From the NCBI RefSeq assembly GCF_900109115.1, contig NZ_FNYV01000007.1, positions 186,001-250,000 on the forward strand: a stretch of DNA of 64,000 nt. Direction: 5' to 3'. This DNA is from Micromonospora phaseoli. GTDB lineage: Bacteria > Actinomycetota > Actinomycetes > Mycobacteriales > Micromonosporaceae. The position numbers were made by a program, and so were the translations under genes. Below the pieces are notes generated by a model. That model had not been told where the DNA came from. It made no database searches and worked only from the letters and a program-made list of their open reading frames with translations. Positions 41,156 to 50,428 of this stretch are shown piece by piece (within the stretch, counting starts at the first letter, position 1; each line of letters starts with the position of its first letter).

Positions 41156-41728
41156 GACCGTCCGCTCCGGCATGGCCCGCTCGGCGAGCCGGTTGTGACG
41201 CAGCGCATGGCGTACGCCGATCACCGCGACGCCCAGTGCCCCGGCCGTGATCGTGGGCCCGATCGCATCGGGCCCGAGGAAGCGGTTGACGCCGCTCGCC
41301 ACGATCAGGGCCGGCACCAGGGCCAACGCGGTCACCTGCAAGGGCAACCCGATCAACGGGTGCGCCGCGGCGGCGCGCAGCCCGTGCGGGGCCGGCGTCC
41401 GTGGCGCGGCGGCCAGGGCAGCGGCTCCGGCCCGGAGCCGGCGCAGCCGGCGCACCGTGCAGGTCGCCACCACAAGTGCCGGGATGGCGGCGAGCGCGAG
41501 CCCGGCGGCGGCCCGGTCCGCCATGGTTTCGCCGACCGAGGCCAGTCCGGCGATCGGCAGAGCCACCGTGAGGCCGAGCCCGGCGAGGGTCAGCGCGAGC
41601 AGCCAGCCGCAGTGGCGGCGCAACCCGCGGGCGTGGGTCATCCGGGGCAACCCGTCCGCGAGGTACCCGGCTACCCACCAGATGACGGCGACCGGAAGCA
41701 GGAGGGCGAGATGGCTCTGCATGTCCAT
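41120..41728 (-). CDS. Integral membrane protein, unknown
   Basis: 202 residues from ATG 41728, with an AAGG site upstream. Five or so hydrophobic segments: HLALLLPVAVIWWVAGYLA, WLLALTLAGLGLTVALPIAGLA, GLALAAIPALVVATC, LIGLPLQVTALALVPALIVASGV and ITAGALGVAVIGV, with Arg-rich loops. The longer GTG frame (41869) adds a non-membrane segment and is not preferred. No family recognised. Confidence 0.65.
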   Translation of the reverse strand: MDMQSHLALLLPVAVIWWVAGYLADGLPRMTHARGLRRHCGWLLALTLAGLGLTVALPIAGLASVGETMADRAAAGLALAAIPALVVATCTVRRLRRLRAGAAALAAAPRTPAPHGLRAAAAHPLIGLPLQVTALALVPALIVASGVNRFLGPDAIGPTITAGALGVAVIGVRHALRHNRLAERAMPERTVSARPAASALHV

Positions 41729-41942
41729 CAGCCTTGCCCGCTTTCGGTCCCGGCGAATCCGGGCCAACCCCCCGTTCGTCCCGTACCCGCCCCCGTAGGG
41801 GGACCATCCCGCGAGTGTTATGAGGGATCCGGCATGTTTATCTGTCCGCAACCGGCCGACTACTCTCACCTAGATCGGCAATCATCGATCAACCTGCCAC
41901 GAGCAGGTGGACGATCGATGCCGATCGGAGGGAGGTAGGAAG

Positions 41943-43802
41943 ATGGCTCTTCCACACAGGTCCGTGCTCGTCGGTCTGGCCGCGCTGGCCATGGTGGCGG
42001 CGGCTACGCCGGCCATGGCAGCCGAGCCGGTCGGCACCGTCCGAAGCGCCGGTGGGACAACCGCCGTCGAAGGCAGCTACATCGTCGTGTTCAAGGACAA
42101 CGAGGTCAGCCGCGCGAGCGTCGGCTCCTCCGTGGACCGGCTGCTGCGCCGGCACGGCGGTGCCACGGCACGCACCTACAACTCGGCCGTCCGCGGTGCC
42201 GAGATGCGCGTCAGTGCCCGGGCCGCGGCGCGGATCGCCGCGGACCCCGCCGTCGCGTACGTCGAGCAGAACCACGTCGTCTCCATCGCGGGTACCCAGA
42301 CGAACCCCCCGTCCTGGGGCCTGGACCGGATCGACCAACGGAACCTGCCGCTGAACAACTCCTACACCTACCCCAACACGGCCACGAACGTGACCTCGTA
42401 CGTCATCGACACCGGCATCCGGATCACCCACTCGGACTTCGGCGGCCGGGCGACCTGGGGCACCAACGCGGTCGACTCCAACAACACCGACTGCAACGGT
42501 CATGGCACGCACGTCGCCGGCACCGTCGGCGGCTCGGCGTACGGCGTTGCCAAGGCCACCCGCCTGGTGGCGGTGAAGGTGCTCAACTGCTCCGGCAGCG
42601 GCACCAACGCGGGCGTCATCGCCGGCGTCGACTGGGTCACCGCCAACGCGGTCAAACCGGCCGTGGCCAACATGAGCCTCGGCGGCGGGGCCAGCAGCGC
42701 GCTCGACAACGCGGTGACCAACTCGATCAACTCCGGCGTGACGTACGCGTTGGCCGCGGGTAACAGCAACGCCAACGCCTGCAACAGCTCGCCGGCCCGT
42801 ACTCCGGCGGCCATCACGGTCGGCGCGACGACCAGCACCGACGCGCGGGCCTCCTACTCCAACTACGGCACCTGCCTGGACATCTTCGCGCCGGGCTCGT
42901 CCATCACCGCGCCGTGGATCACCAACGACACCTCCACCAACACCATCAGCGGCACCTCGATGGCCTCGCCGCACGTGGCCGGTGCCGCCGCCCTGGTGCT
43001 CTCCGCGAACCCGTCGTGGAGCCCGCAGCAGGTGCGCGACTACCTGGTCAACAACGCCACCAACAACGTGGTGACCAGCCCGGGCACCGGATCGCCCAAC
43101 AAGCTGCTCTACGTGGTCAACGGCGACACCCCGCCGCCGGCCAACGACTTCTCGGTCGCGGTGTCGCCGACCTCCGGCTCCACCGCCCCCGGCGGCTCGG
43201 TGACCGCCACCGTGGCCACCGCCACCACCAACGGGTCCGCCCAGTCGGTCAGCCTCTCGGCCAGCGGCCTGCCGTCCGGGGCGACCGCCTCGTTCAGCCC
43301 GGCCACCGTCACCTCGGGCGGATCGTCGACGCTGACCATCGGCACCTCGGCCAGCACGCCGGCCGGCACGTACACGGTGACCGTCACCGGCACCGCGACC
43401 TCCGGCACCAGAAGCGCGACGTACTCGCTGACGGTGACCGGCAGTGGCGGCGGGGGCTGCTCCGGGACCAACGGCACCGACGTGGCGATCCCGGACTCCG
43501 GTTCGGCCGTCACCAGCTCGATCACGATCTCCGGCTGCAACCGGAACGCCTCGTCGGCCTCGACCGTCGCGGTGAACATCGTGCACACCTACCGTGGCGA
43601 CCTGGTCATCGACCTGCTCGCCCCGGACGGCTCGTCCTACCGGCTGAAGAACAGCAGCATCTTCGACGGCACGGACAACGTGAACGCCACGTACACGGTG
43701 AACCTGTCCAGCGAGGCGGCGAACGGCACCTGGCGCCTGCAGGTGCGCGACGTCTACGGCGGTGACACCGGTTACATCAACACCTGGACGCTGACCCTCT
43801 GA
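41943..43802 (+). CDS. Secreted subtilisin-like serine protease (S8, proteinase K type) with P/homoB domain
   Basis: 619 residues. Signal peptide at 1-26 (VLVGLAALAMVAAATPAMA). Inhibitor_I9 propeptide at about 43-115 (GSYIVVFKDNEVSR...YVEQNHVV). The catalytic domain has Asp in YVIDTGIRITH, His in CNGHGTHVAGTVGG, oxyanion Asn in AAGNSNANAC and Ser in SGTSMASPHVAGAAAL. A Ser/Thr-rich Ig-like segment follows, then a proprotein-convertase P domain from about 510 (VAIPDSGSAVTSSITISG...INTWTLTL). ATG 41943 follows GGAGGTAGGAAG. Confidence 0.96.
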   Translation: MALPHRSVLVGLAALAMVAAATPAMAAEPVGTVRSAGGTTAVEGSYIVVFKDNEVSRASVGSSVDRLLRRHGGATARTYNSAVRGAEMRVSARAAARIAADPAVAYVEQNHVVSIAGTQTNPPSWGLDRIDQRNLPLNNSYTYPNTATNVTSYVIDTGIRITHSDFGGRATWGTNAVDSNNTDCNGHGTHVAGTVGGSAYGVAKATRLVAVKVLNCSGSGTNAGVIAGVDWVTANAVKPAVANMSLGGGASSALDNAVTNSINSGVTYALAAGNSNANACNSSPARTPAAITVGATTSTDARASYSNYGTCLDIFAPGSSITAPWITNDTSTNTISGTSMASPHVAGAAALVLSANPSWSPQQVRDYLVNNATNNVVTSPGTGSPNKLLYVVNGDTPPPANDFSVAVSPTSGSTAPGGSVTATVATATTNGSAQSVSLSASGLPSGATASFSPATVTSGGSSTLTIGTSASTPAGTYTVTVTGTATSGTRSATYSLTVTGSGGGGCSGTNGTDVAIPDSGSAVTSSITISGCNRNASSASTVAVNIVHTYRGDLVIDLLAPDGSSYRLKNSSIFDGTDNVNATYTVNLSSEAANGTWRLQVRDVYGGDTGYINTWTLTL

Positions 43803-43815
43803 CGTCCGACCCGGC

Positions 43816-43848
43816 ACCGGGTCCCTGGCATCACGCCAGGGGCCCGGT
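43816..43848. terminator. Hairpin between convergent protease and glycosyltransferase genes
   Basis: Arms ACCGGGTCCCTGGC (43816-43829) and GCCAGGGGCCCGGT (43835-43848), one T-G wobble, 5-base loop. Confidence 0.8.
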
Positions 43849-43860
43849 CGCTTCGTACGG

Positions 43861-44658
43861 TCAGACCGCGAAACCGGTGGGGCGCTCGGCGGCCGGCGCG
43901 GGCGGCCGGGCCTTCCACAGTCCGGTCTTCTGCGCGAACAACCGGCTCAGGTACGCCGGGTTGAGGATCACGTAGCGTCGCCACAGCCGCTTCGGCTCCA
44001 GCCCGAGTCGCCAGAACCACTCCAGCCCGGCGCGCTGCATCCACGGCGGCGGCTGACGCAGCAGCCCGGCGTGGTAGTCGAAGGCCGCGCCGACCGCCAT
44101 CAGCGGCATGTCCAGCAGCGGACGCATCGCGTACGCGAAGACCTCCTGGCGGGGGCAGCCCAGCCCGACCAGGACCAGCCGGGCACCGCTGGCCTTGATC
44201 CGGTCGGCGATCTCGACGTCCTCGCCCGGCTGTACGGCCCGGAACTTCGACGGCTCGACCCCGGCGATCTTCAGCGCCGGGAACATCCGCTCCAACTCCG
44301 GGATCAGCCGGGCCAGGGTCTCCTCGGTCGAGCCGTACAGATAGACCGGCAGGCCCTCGTCGGCGAAGCGGGAGAGCACGTGCAGGGTCAGCAGCGGCCC
44401 GTAGACCCGGTCGGTGAGGCCGGCACCGTGCAGCAGGTTCAGTGCCCAGCGCACCGGCTGACCGTCCGGGGTCACCACGTCGAAGGAGTTGAGTCGGGCG
44501 TTGTGCGGCCGGTCCAGCACCCCGGTCATCACGCCGTGTACGGCCAGCGCGGTCAGCGCCAGTGGCCGCCGGTCCTGCGCGGCGGCCACCACCCGCTCGG
44601 TCGCGTCGGCGTAGTCGGTGGCGTCGACCAGGACTCCGAGAACGTTCTTCTTGGTCAT
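43861..44658 (-). CDS. WecG/TagA/CpsF-family glycosyltransferase
   Basis: 265 residues (GT26): VLGVLVDATDYADATERVV, the substrate motif NSFDVVTPDGQPVRWALNL with the conserved D-x-x-P-V type loop, PVYLYGSTEETLARLIPEL, and LVLVGLGCPRQEVFAYAM (the G-P-Q-E motif with Cys inserted). Homologues add N-acetylmannosamine(-uronate) to lipid-linked sugars at the inner membrane face. ATG 44658 overlaps the upstream stop by ATGA, so it is translationally coupled to the epimerase gene. Confidence 0.9.
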   Translation of the reverse strand: MTKKNVLGVLVDATDYADATERVVAAAQDRRPLALTALAVHGVMTGVLDRPHNARLNSFDVVTPDGQPVRWALNLLHGAGLTDRVYGPLLTLHVLSRFADEGLPVYLYGSTEETLARLIPELERMFPALKIAGVEPSKFRAVQPGEDVEIADRIKASGARLVLVGLGCPRQEVFAYAMRPLLDMPLMAVGAAFDYHAGLLRQPPPWMQRAGLEWFWRLGLEPKRLWRRYVILNPAYLSRLFAQKTGLWKARPPAPAAERPTGFAV

Positions 44659-45728
44659 GCTCCGGGCACCCACTTGTCCACGTTGGCCTCGTAGATCTCA
44701 CGCATGATCATGGGCACGTCGTAGACCTGCTTCCAGTCTGGATAGTCGGCCTGGAACGCCTCGTTTGAGCCGATCCACCACTTGTGGTCGCCGATCCGGT
44801 TGGCCTCGACGTACTCGGAGATCATCTCCTGGCCGGTGATCCGCTCGGCCTCGGCGAACGCCTCGCGCATGGAGGTGTTCGAGTGCCGGCCGCCGCCCAG
44901 GTTGTATACGGCGGCCGAGCGGGGGTTGCGGAAGAACGCCTCGAACGCGGAGACCACGTCCGAGCTGTGGATGGCGTCCCGCACCTGCTTGCCCTGGTAC
45001 CCGAAGATCTTGTACGTGCGGCGCTCCATGTTGGCGCGCATCAGGTAACCCAGGAAGCCGTGCAGTTCGGTCGCCGAGTGCGCCGGGCCGGTCAGGGTGC
45101 CGCCCCGGAAGCAGGCCGTCTTCATGCCGAAGTAGCGGCCGTACTCCTGCACCATGATGTCCGCGGCGACCTTGGAGGCACCGAAGATCGAGTGCAGGCA
45201 GGCGTCGATTGACATGTCCTCGCGGATGCCCTGCTCGTACGGGTGGCCCGGCTCGATCTCCCAGCGGGTCTCCAGTTCGACCAGCGGCAGACTGTTCGGC
45301 CGGTCGCCGTAGACCTTGTTGGTCGAGCAGTGGATGACCGGGGCCTCCACGCAGTGTTCCCGGACGCTCTGCAGGACGTTCAGGGTGCCGGCGGCGTTCA
45401 CGTCGAAGTCGGTGAACGGGTCGCGTACCGCCCAGTCGTGCGAGGGCTGCGCGGCGGTGTGGATCACCACTGCCACGTCCCGGCCGTACCGCTTGAACAG
45501 CGTGCCCAGCGCTCCGCGGTCCCGGATGTCGATGCTGTGGTGCGAGTACGCGTCACCCAGCTCGTCGGTCAGCCGGCGGACGTTCCACGCGGTGGACGCC
45601 TCCTCGCCGAAGAACTCCTGCCGCATGTCGTTGTCGATGCCGACCACGTCGAGACCGAGGCCGGCGAAGTGCCGGACCGCCTCGGAGCCGATCAGCCCGC
45701 CCGACCCGGTCACGAATGCGACACTCAC
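44655..45728 (-). CDS. NAD-dependent nucleotide-sugar epimerase/dehydratase (CDP-tyvelose-epimerase-like)
   Basis: 357 residues, extended SDR. VAFVTGSGGLIGSEAVRHFA is the NAD loop and VVIHTAAQPSHDWA the fourth strand; CSTNKVYGD follows. The usual Tyr-x3-Lys reads FGASK (Phe in place of Tyr) in LHSIFGASKVAADIMVQEYGRYFGM. FRGGTLTGP and GKQVRDAIHSSDVV are sugar-binding blocks. GTG 45728 follows CAGGAG. With WecG it probably makes a cell-surface glycan. Confidence 0.88.
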   Translation of the reverse strand: MSVAFVTGSGGLIGSEAVRHFAGLGLDVVGIDNDMRQEFFGEEASTAWNVRRLTDELGDAYSHHSIDIRDRGALGTLFKRYGRDVAVVIHTAAQPSHDWAVRDPFTDFDVNAAGTLNVLQSVREHCVEAPVIHCSTNKVYGDRPNSLPLVELETRWEIEPGHPYEQGIREDMSIDACLHSIFGASKVAADIMVQEYGRYFGMKTACFRGGTLTGPAHSATELHGFLGYLMRANMERRTYKIFGYQGKQVRDAIHSSDVVSAFEAFFRNPRSAAVYNLGGGRHSNTSMREAFAEAERITGQEMISEYVEANRIGDHKWWIGSNEAFQADYPDWKQVYDVPMIMREIYEANVDKWVPGA

Positions 45729-45801
45729 ATGCCACTCCTGGTACGTCGGAGGCAGAAACCATCGGAGCATAGCGTGACATCTGGCACGCTCCGATACGGA
45801 G

Positions 45802-45829
45802 CGAGGGCCCCGCATTCGCGGAGCCCTCG
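45802..45829 (-). terminator. Hairpin downstream of tRNA-Leu
   Basis: On the minus strand, CGAGGGCTCCGC and GCGGGGCCCTCG pair (one bulge/wobble) around AAT, 4 bases beyond the tRNA 3' end. Likely terminates the tRNA transcript. Confidence 0.7.
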
Positions 45830-45833
45830 TCTG

Positions 45834-45919
45834 TGGTGGGGAAGGGGGGAGTTGAACCCCCACGTCCTTTCGGACACACGGACCTGAACCGTGCGCGTCT
45901 GCCATTCCGCCACTTCCCC
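45834..45919 (-). tRNA. tRNA-Leu (anticodon CAG), CCA encoded
   Basis: The minus strand folds as a class II tRNA. Acceptor GGGGAAG pairs with CTTCCCC, the anticodon stem is CACGG/CCGTG with loop TTCAGGT (CAG), a long variable arm follows (GTCCGAAAGGAC), and the T arm is GGGGG-TTCAACT-CCCCC. The discriminator is A, followed by encoded CCA. It decodes CUG, a very frequent Leu codon in this GC-rich genome. Confidence 0.97.
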
Positions 45920-46173
45920 GTGGCTGGACCTGGGACAACGTAATCCAGGCCGACGCCGCTGTCGCCAGCGGGCCTCGGCCATATTACGTGGCCCTCGGTC
46001 TTCGCCGCGAATGGCTTTCACTGCGCGCAGCGGTTACCGTTCGTGGCGGACGAAAGAGTAGCACGACAATCCGGAGCCGTCCGAACGGGCCGTGGCCTGC
46101 TGGCCGAGCGGCGTGTGAGCTGCGTGCGCTCTGGGCGGATACCATCATGTCCTCGGGACCCGAGGAGGAGCCG

Positions 46174-46956
46174 GTGAGCGTGCTGCAACGCTTCGAGAAG
46201 CGTCTGGAAGGCCTGGTAGAAGGGGCCTTCGCCAAGGTCTTCAAGGGTGTGGTGCACCCCGTGGAGATCCTCAACGCCATGCAGCGGGAGGCTGAGGCGC
46301 ACAAGGCCATTCTGGCCGGCGGGCGCACGTTGGTGCCGAACCGCTACGTGATCGATCTCTCGCCGTACGACCACAGTCGGCTGGCGCCGTACGCTGCCGC
46401 GCTGGCCCAGGAGTTGGCCCAGTCGCAGGCGGAGTTCATCGGCGAGCAGGCGTGGACGGTCTACGGAGACGTGATCGTCGAGATCGAGCGCGGTGAAGGA
46501 TTGGACACCGGTATGTTCCGGGTCACCGCCGAGGTCTACACCGGTGGCGATGTCGCCCCGGTCTCCGCGCCCGGCTATGACGCCGGCCCGCCCGGGTACG
46601 ACGCCGGCCCGCCCGGCTATCCGGCGTACGACCAGGGTGGCGGCTACGGCCCGCCGCCGGGTCACGGCGGTGCGCGCAACGTGCGGCTGGTCTCCGGTGA
46701 CGGCCGCACCTATCCGCTGCAGATGGGCTCGACCGTGATCGGTCGTGGCGACCAGGCCAACCTGCGCCTGCCGGACGTCGGCATCTCCCGGCGACACGCC
46801 CGGCTGGACTTCGACGGTGGGCAGGTCGTGCTGACCGATCTCGGCTCGACCAACGGCACCATGGTCAACGGTCAGCGGGTCTCCGCTGTGGCGCTGAACC
46901 CCGGTGACATGATCCAGCTCGGCACGACCACCCTGACCTTCCGCGTGGACGGCTGA
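46174..46956 (+). CDS. fhaA: FhaA: DUF3662 + FHA-domain regulator of peptidoglycan synthesis
   Basis: 260 residues. The N-terminal DUF3662 domain (MSVLQRFEKRLEGLVEGAFAKVFKG to about 125) is followed by a Gly/Pro/Tyr linker with PGYDAGP twice, and a C-terminal FHA domain (TVIGRGDQANLRLPDVGISRRHARLDF...DLGSTNGTMVNG). In mycobacteria FhaA binds phosphorylated MviN and slows peptidoglycan synthesis. GTG 46174 is chosen because GAGGAGGAG lies just upstream and the residue pattern starts as in mycobacterial FhaA; ATG 46147 is an alternative. Confidence 0.93.
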   Translation: MSVLQRFEKRLEGLVEGAFAKVFKGVVHPVEILNAMQREAEAHKAILAGGRTLVPNRYVIDLSPYDHSRLAPYAAALAQELAQSQAEFIGEQAWTVYGDVIVEIERGEGLDTGMFRVTAEVYTGGDVAPVSAPGYDAGPPGYDAGPPGYPAYDQGGGYGPPPGHGGARNVRLVSGDGRTYPLQMGSTVIGRGDQANLRLPDVGISRRHARLDFDGGQVVLTDLGSTNGTMVNGQRVSAVALNPGDMIQLGTTTLTFRVDG

Positions 46957-46962
46957 TCCGCC

Positions 46963-47451
46963 TTGCCGGAACTCGTCATCACCGTCGCGCGGTTCGGATT
47001 CCTCGTCCTGCTGTGGATCTTCGTGTTCACGGTGGTCGGCGTCATCCGCCGGGACCTCTTCGCGGGGGCCCGCTCGGGCCGGCTGGTGGCCGCACCCCGG
47101 GCGGTGGGTGCGTCGACCGGACAGTCGACCGCGAAGCCGGCGAAGGTGAAGCGGGGCCGGGCGGCGCACCAACTGGTGGTGACCGCCGGCCAATTGGCCG
47201 GCACCCGGATCACGCTCGGTGAGGCGCAGATAACGATCGGTCGCGCCGAGGACTCCACTCTCGTCATCACCGACGATTACGCCTCCGCGCGACACGCCCG
47301 GCTCATGCCGCGTGACGGGCAATGGTTCGTCGAGGACCTCGGTTCGACTAACGGGACGTACCTGGATCGCGCTAAGGTCACCGGACCAACCCCCGTACCC
47401 CTCGGCGTGCCGATCCGAATCGGCCGCACCTCTCTCGAATTACGGCCATGA
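46963..47451 (+). CDS. fhaB: FhaB/FipA-type FHA-domain protein
   Basis: 162 residues. The N-terminal membrane helix (LVITVARFGFLVLLWIFVFTVVGVI) at about 4-28 is followed by a basic linker and an FHA domain (ITIGRAEDSTLVITDDYASARHARLMP...VEDLGSTNGTYLDR). Mycobacterial FipA/FhaB links FtsZ and FtsQ under stress. The only fitting start is TTG 46963, 6 bases after the fhaA stop; its weak signal suggests coupling to fhaA. The 3' end overlaps pstP by ATGA. Confidence 0.92.
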   Translation: MPELVITVARFGFLVLLWIFVFTVVGVIRRDLFAGARSGRLVAAPRAVGASTGQSTAKPAKVKRGRAAHQLVVTAGQLAGTRITLGEAQITIGRAEDSTLVITDDYASARHARLMPRDGQWFVEDLGSTNGTYLDRAKVTGPTPVPLGVPIRIGRTSLELRP

Positions 47452-48911
47452 CTCTGACCCTGCGCTATGCGGCCCACAGCGACCGCGGTCTGATCCGAGA
47501 CGGAAACCAGGATTCCGTCTACGCCGGGCCGCGGCTACTCGCCGTCGCCGACGGCATGGGCGGCATGGCCGCCGGTGACGTCGCCAGCAACATCGTCATC
47601 GGTGCCATGGCGCCGTTGGACGAGGACGTCCCCGGTGACGCCCTGGTCGACGCGCTCCGCTCCGCCGTGAGCACCGCCAACCAGCAGCTCCGCGAGACCG
47701 TGGAAGCCAACCCGCAACTGGAGGGGATGGGTACCACGCTGACCGCGACCCTCTTCTCCGGCAGCAAGCTCGGGATGGTCCACATCGGCGACTCGCGGGC
47801 CTACCTTCTGCGTGACGGAGAGTTCGCGCAGATCACCAAGGACGACACCTACGTCCAGATGCTCGTCGACGAGGGCCGGATCAGCCCGGAGGAGGCGAGC
47901 AGCCACCCCCAGCGTTCGCTGCTCACCCGGGCCCTGGACGGTCGCGACATCGACCCGGAGTACTCGGTCCGGCAGGTCCTCACCGGTGACCGTTACCTGA
48001 TCTGCTCCGACGGCCTTTCCGGAGTGGTCAGCGCGGAGACCATCGGCGAGACCATGCGCGAGTACGCCGATCCCCAGCAGTGCGTCGAGCGGCTCGTCGC
48101 GCTGGCGCTGCGCGGTGGCGGGCCGGACAACATCACGGTGATCATCGCCGACGCCACCGACCGGGACATCGTCGAGGCGGCGCCGATCGTCGGCGGTGCG
48201 GCAGCCCGGGACCGGGGCATGGCCACCTCGGCGGACGTCTCCACGCCGGCCGCCCGCGCCTCGGCGCTCTCCGCCCCCCGACCTGCCGTCCCGGAAGAGC
48301 CCGCCGCGAACGACGACGAGCCGGAGGCTCGCCGACGCCCACTGCGGGTACTCGCGATGGCGACCGCGCTGGTGGTGATCGTCGGCGGCGGTGTGTTCGC
48401 CGGGTGGAGCTACACCCAGCGGCAGTACTACGTCGGCGCGACGGAGAACGGCCAGGTGGCCGTCTTCCGTGGGATCCAGGGCCAGATCGCCGGCATGGAC
48501 CTCTCCAGCCTGCACTCGGAGAGCAGCGCCCAGCTGGACGACCTCACCCTCGCCGCGCAGGAGCAGGTCAAACAGGGCATCCCGGCGAAGAGCGAGCCGG
48601 ACGCGGAACGGCGGTTGGCGGAGCTGACGATGGATAGCCCGACCAACGTGAACCTCAAGCCGATCTGCCCGCCCACCCCGAGCCCGACCCCCTCGGAGGA
48701 CCTGGGCTCACCCACGCCGAGTGCCCCGGCCGGCTCGCCAAGTCAGGTGGGCAGCGCCTCGCAGTCGACGCGGGGCGCCTCGACGACTCCGACGCCGACC
48801 GGCACTCCCAACGGCACCGCGGAGGCCGCACCGGACAGCACACCCGATGCCCCGCCCGTCGACACCTTCTCGCCCACGGTCGACCCGGCGGCCTGCCGGT
48901 CGCCCGAGTAG
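47448..48911 (+). CDS. pstP: PstP: PP2C-type Ser/Thr protein phosphatase, membrane-bound
   Basis: 487 residues. The PP2C metal motifs are RDGNQDSVY, ADGMGGMAAGDVAS, ICSDGLSGVV and GGGPDNITVI in the first 240. A linker and one membrane helix follow at about 302-322 (VLAMATALVVIVGGGVFAGW). The outer domain is of about 90 residues with a Ser/Thr/Pro tail. It dephosphorylates PknA, PknB and their substrates. Sole phosphatase of this type in the cluster. Its start overlaps fhaB. Confidence 0.95.
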   Translation: MTLTLRYAAHSDRGLIRDGNQDSVYAGPRLLAVADGMGGMAAGDVASNIVIGAMAPLDEDVPGDALVDALRSAVSTANQQLRETVEANPQLEGMGTTLTATLFSGSKLGMVHIGDSRAYLLRDGEFAQITKDDTYVQMLVDEGRISPEEASSHPQRSLLTRALDGRDIDPEYSVRQVLTGDRYLICSDGLSGVVSAETIGETMREYADPQQCVERLVALALRGGGPDNITVIIADATDRDIVEAAPIVGGAAARDRGMATSADVSTPAARASALSAPRPAVPEEPAANDDEPEARRRPLRVLAMATALVVIVGGGVFAGWSYTQRQYYVGATENGQVAVFRGIQGQIAGMDLSSLHSESSAQLDDLTLAAQEQVKQGIPAKSEPDAERRLAELTMDSPTNVNLKPICPPTPSPTPSEDLGSPTPSAPAGSPSQVGSASQSTRGASTTPTPTGTPNGTAEAAPDSTPDAPPVDTFSPTVDPAACRSPE

Positions 48912-48937
48912 GCACCGGCTCCGACCCGAGGACGATC

Positions 48938-50428
48938 GTGACCGCAGCGGCCACTCCGGCAACCTCGCCCGCAACCGCGGGCGAGCGACCCGGCGTACGC
49001 CTGGCCCGGTCCCGACGTAACGCCGAGTTGTCGCTGCTGCTGCTGGCGATGGCGCTGGTCGCCGCGTACGGGGCGATGGTCGAGGCGAACGTGCTCGACA
49101 CGATCACCCCGAGCTTCTGGGTGCCGGCCGCCGCGCTCACCGCGGTGTTCCTCGGCATGCACCTGGTGATCCGGTTCCTGGCGCCGTTCGCCGATCCGGC
49201 CCTGCTGCCCGCGGTGGCCCTGCTCAACGGGCTCGGCGTCGGCTTCCTGCACCGGCTCGACCTGGCCAGGGCGGCACCGGAGGAGCGGGCCGACCTGGCC
49301 ACCTTCGCCGGTGTCGGTGGTCGGCAACTGGCCTGGACACTGATCTCGGTGATCCTGGCCGCCGTGCTGCTGGCCGTGATGCGCGACCACCGGTCGATCT
49401 CCCGGTACGCGTACACCCTGGGTCTGGCGGGCATCGTGCTGGTCATGCTCCCGGCCGTGCTGCCGGCCAGCATCTCCGAGATCAACGGCGCGAAGCTGTG
49501 GGTACGCATCGGCAGCTTCTCCATCCAGCCCGGGGAGTTCGCCAAGCTCGCCCTGCTGGTCTTCTTCGCCTACTACCTGGTCCGCAAGCGCGAGGTGCTG
49601 TCGCTGGCCAGCCACCGCTTCCTCGGCATCGACTTCCCGCGCGGACGCGACCTCGGCCCGGTGCTCGTCGTCTGGGTGATCAGCCTGCTGGTCCTCGTCT
49701 TCGAGAAGGACCTGGGCACCTCGCTGCTCTACTTCGGCATGTTCGTGGCGACGGTCTACATCGCCACCGAGCGGGTCAGTTGGCTGCTCATCGGTCTGGT
49801 CCTCTTCTTCGGCGGCGCCTACCTCGCGTACGTGCTCGGCGAGGCGGTCGGCGGGCCGTTCGCGAACTTCTACCTGCGGGCGCAGATCTGGCTCGACCCG
49901 TTCGACAAGCCGTACGACGACGGGTACCAGTTGGTGCAGGGGCTGCTCGCGCTCGGTACCGGCGGACTGTTCGGCACCGGGCCGGGCGGTGGACAGCCGC
50001 TGCTGCTGCCCGAGGTGCAGAACGACTTCATCTTCGCCGGCCTCGGCGAGGAGATCGGCCTCTTCGGTCTCTCCGCGCTGCTGGTGATCTATCTGCTGAT
50101 CGTGGAGCGGGGGCTGCGGGCCGCGCTGGCGGTACGGGACTCGTTCGGCAAACTGCTCGCCGGTGGCCTGGCGTTCACCCTCGCGCTCCAGGTCTTCGTG
50201 ATCGTCGGCGGGATCAGCAAGCTCATTCCGCTCACCGGTCAGACCACGCCGTTCCTCTCCGCCGGTGGCTCCTCACTGATGGCCAACTGGCTGCTCATCG
50301 CAGTGCTGCTGCGGGTTTCCGACGCCGGCCGCCGGCCGGTCACCGGCGCCGGGGGCAAGGTCAACCGACCCGCCGGCGGCCCGCCCGAGCAGTTGCACGG
50401 TGCCCCCACGGAGGTGATCAAGCCGTGA
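48938..50428 (+). CDS. rodA: RodA/FtsW-family peptidoglycan polymerase (SEDS)
   Basis: 496 residues, about ten to twelve membrane helices. The SEDS landmarks are visible: KLWVRIGSFSIQPGEFAKLALLVFFAYYL, VLVFEKDLGTSLLYFGMF (catalytic Asp region), YQLVQGLLALGTGGLFGTG, NDFIFAGLGEEIGLFG and the final GGSSLMANWLLIAVLLRVSD. Works with the class B PBP encoded next. GTG 48938; its TGA overlaps the GTGA start of pbpA. Confidence 0.95.
   Translation: MTAAATPATSPATAGERPGVRLARSRRNAELSLLLLAMALVAAYGAMVEANVLDTITPSFWVPAAALTAVFLGMHLVIRFLAPFADPALLPAVALLNGLGVGFLHRLDLARAAPEERADLATFAGVGGRQLAWTLISVILAAVLLAVMRDHRSISRYAYTLGLAGIVLVMLPAVLPASISEINGAKLWVRIGSFSIQPGEFAKLALLVFFAYYLVRKREVLSLASHRFLGIDFPRGRDLGPVLVVWVISLLVLVFEKDLGTSLLYFGMFVATVYIATERVSWLLIGLVLFFGGAYLAYVLGEAVGGPFANFYLRAQIWLDPFDKPYDDGYQLVQGLLALGTGGLFGTGPGGGQPLLLPEVQNDFIFAGLGEEIGLFGLSALLVIYLLIVERGLRAALAVRDSFGKLLAGGLAFTLALQVFVIVGGISKLIPLTGQTTPFLSAGGSSLMANWLLIAVLLRVSDAGRRPVTGAGGKVNRPAGGPPEQLHGAPTEVIKP

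Noticed and set aside
45834..45919. tRNA 3' end as an integration (att) site
   Set aside because: No integrase gene or direct repeat of the tRNA end was seen in the window.
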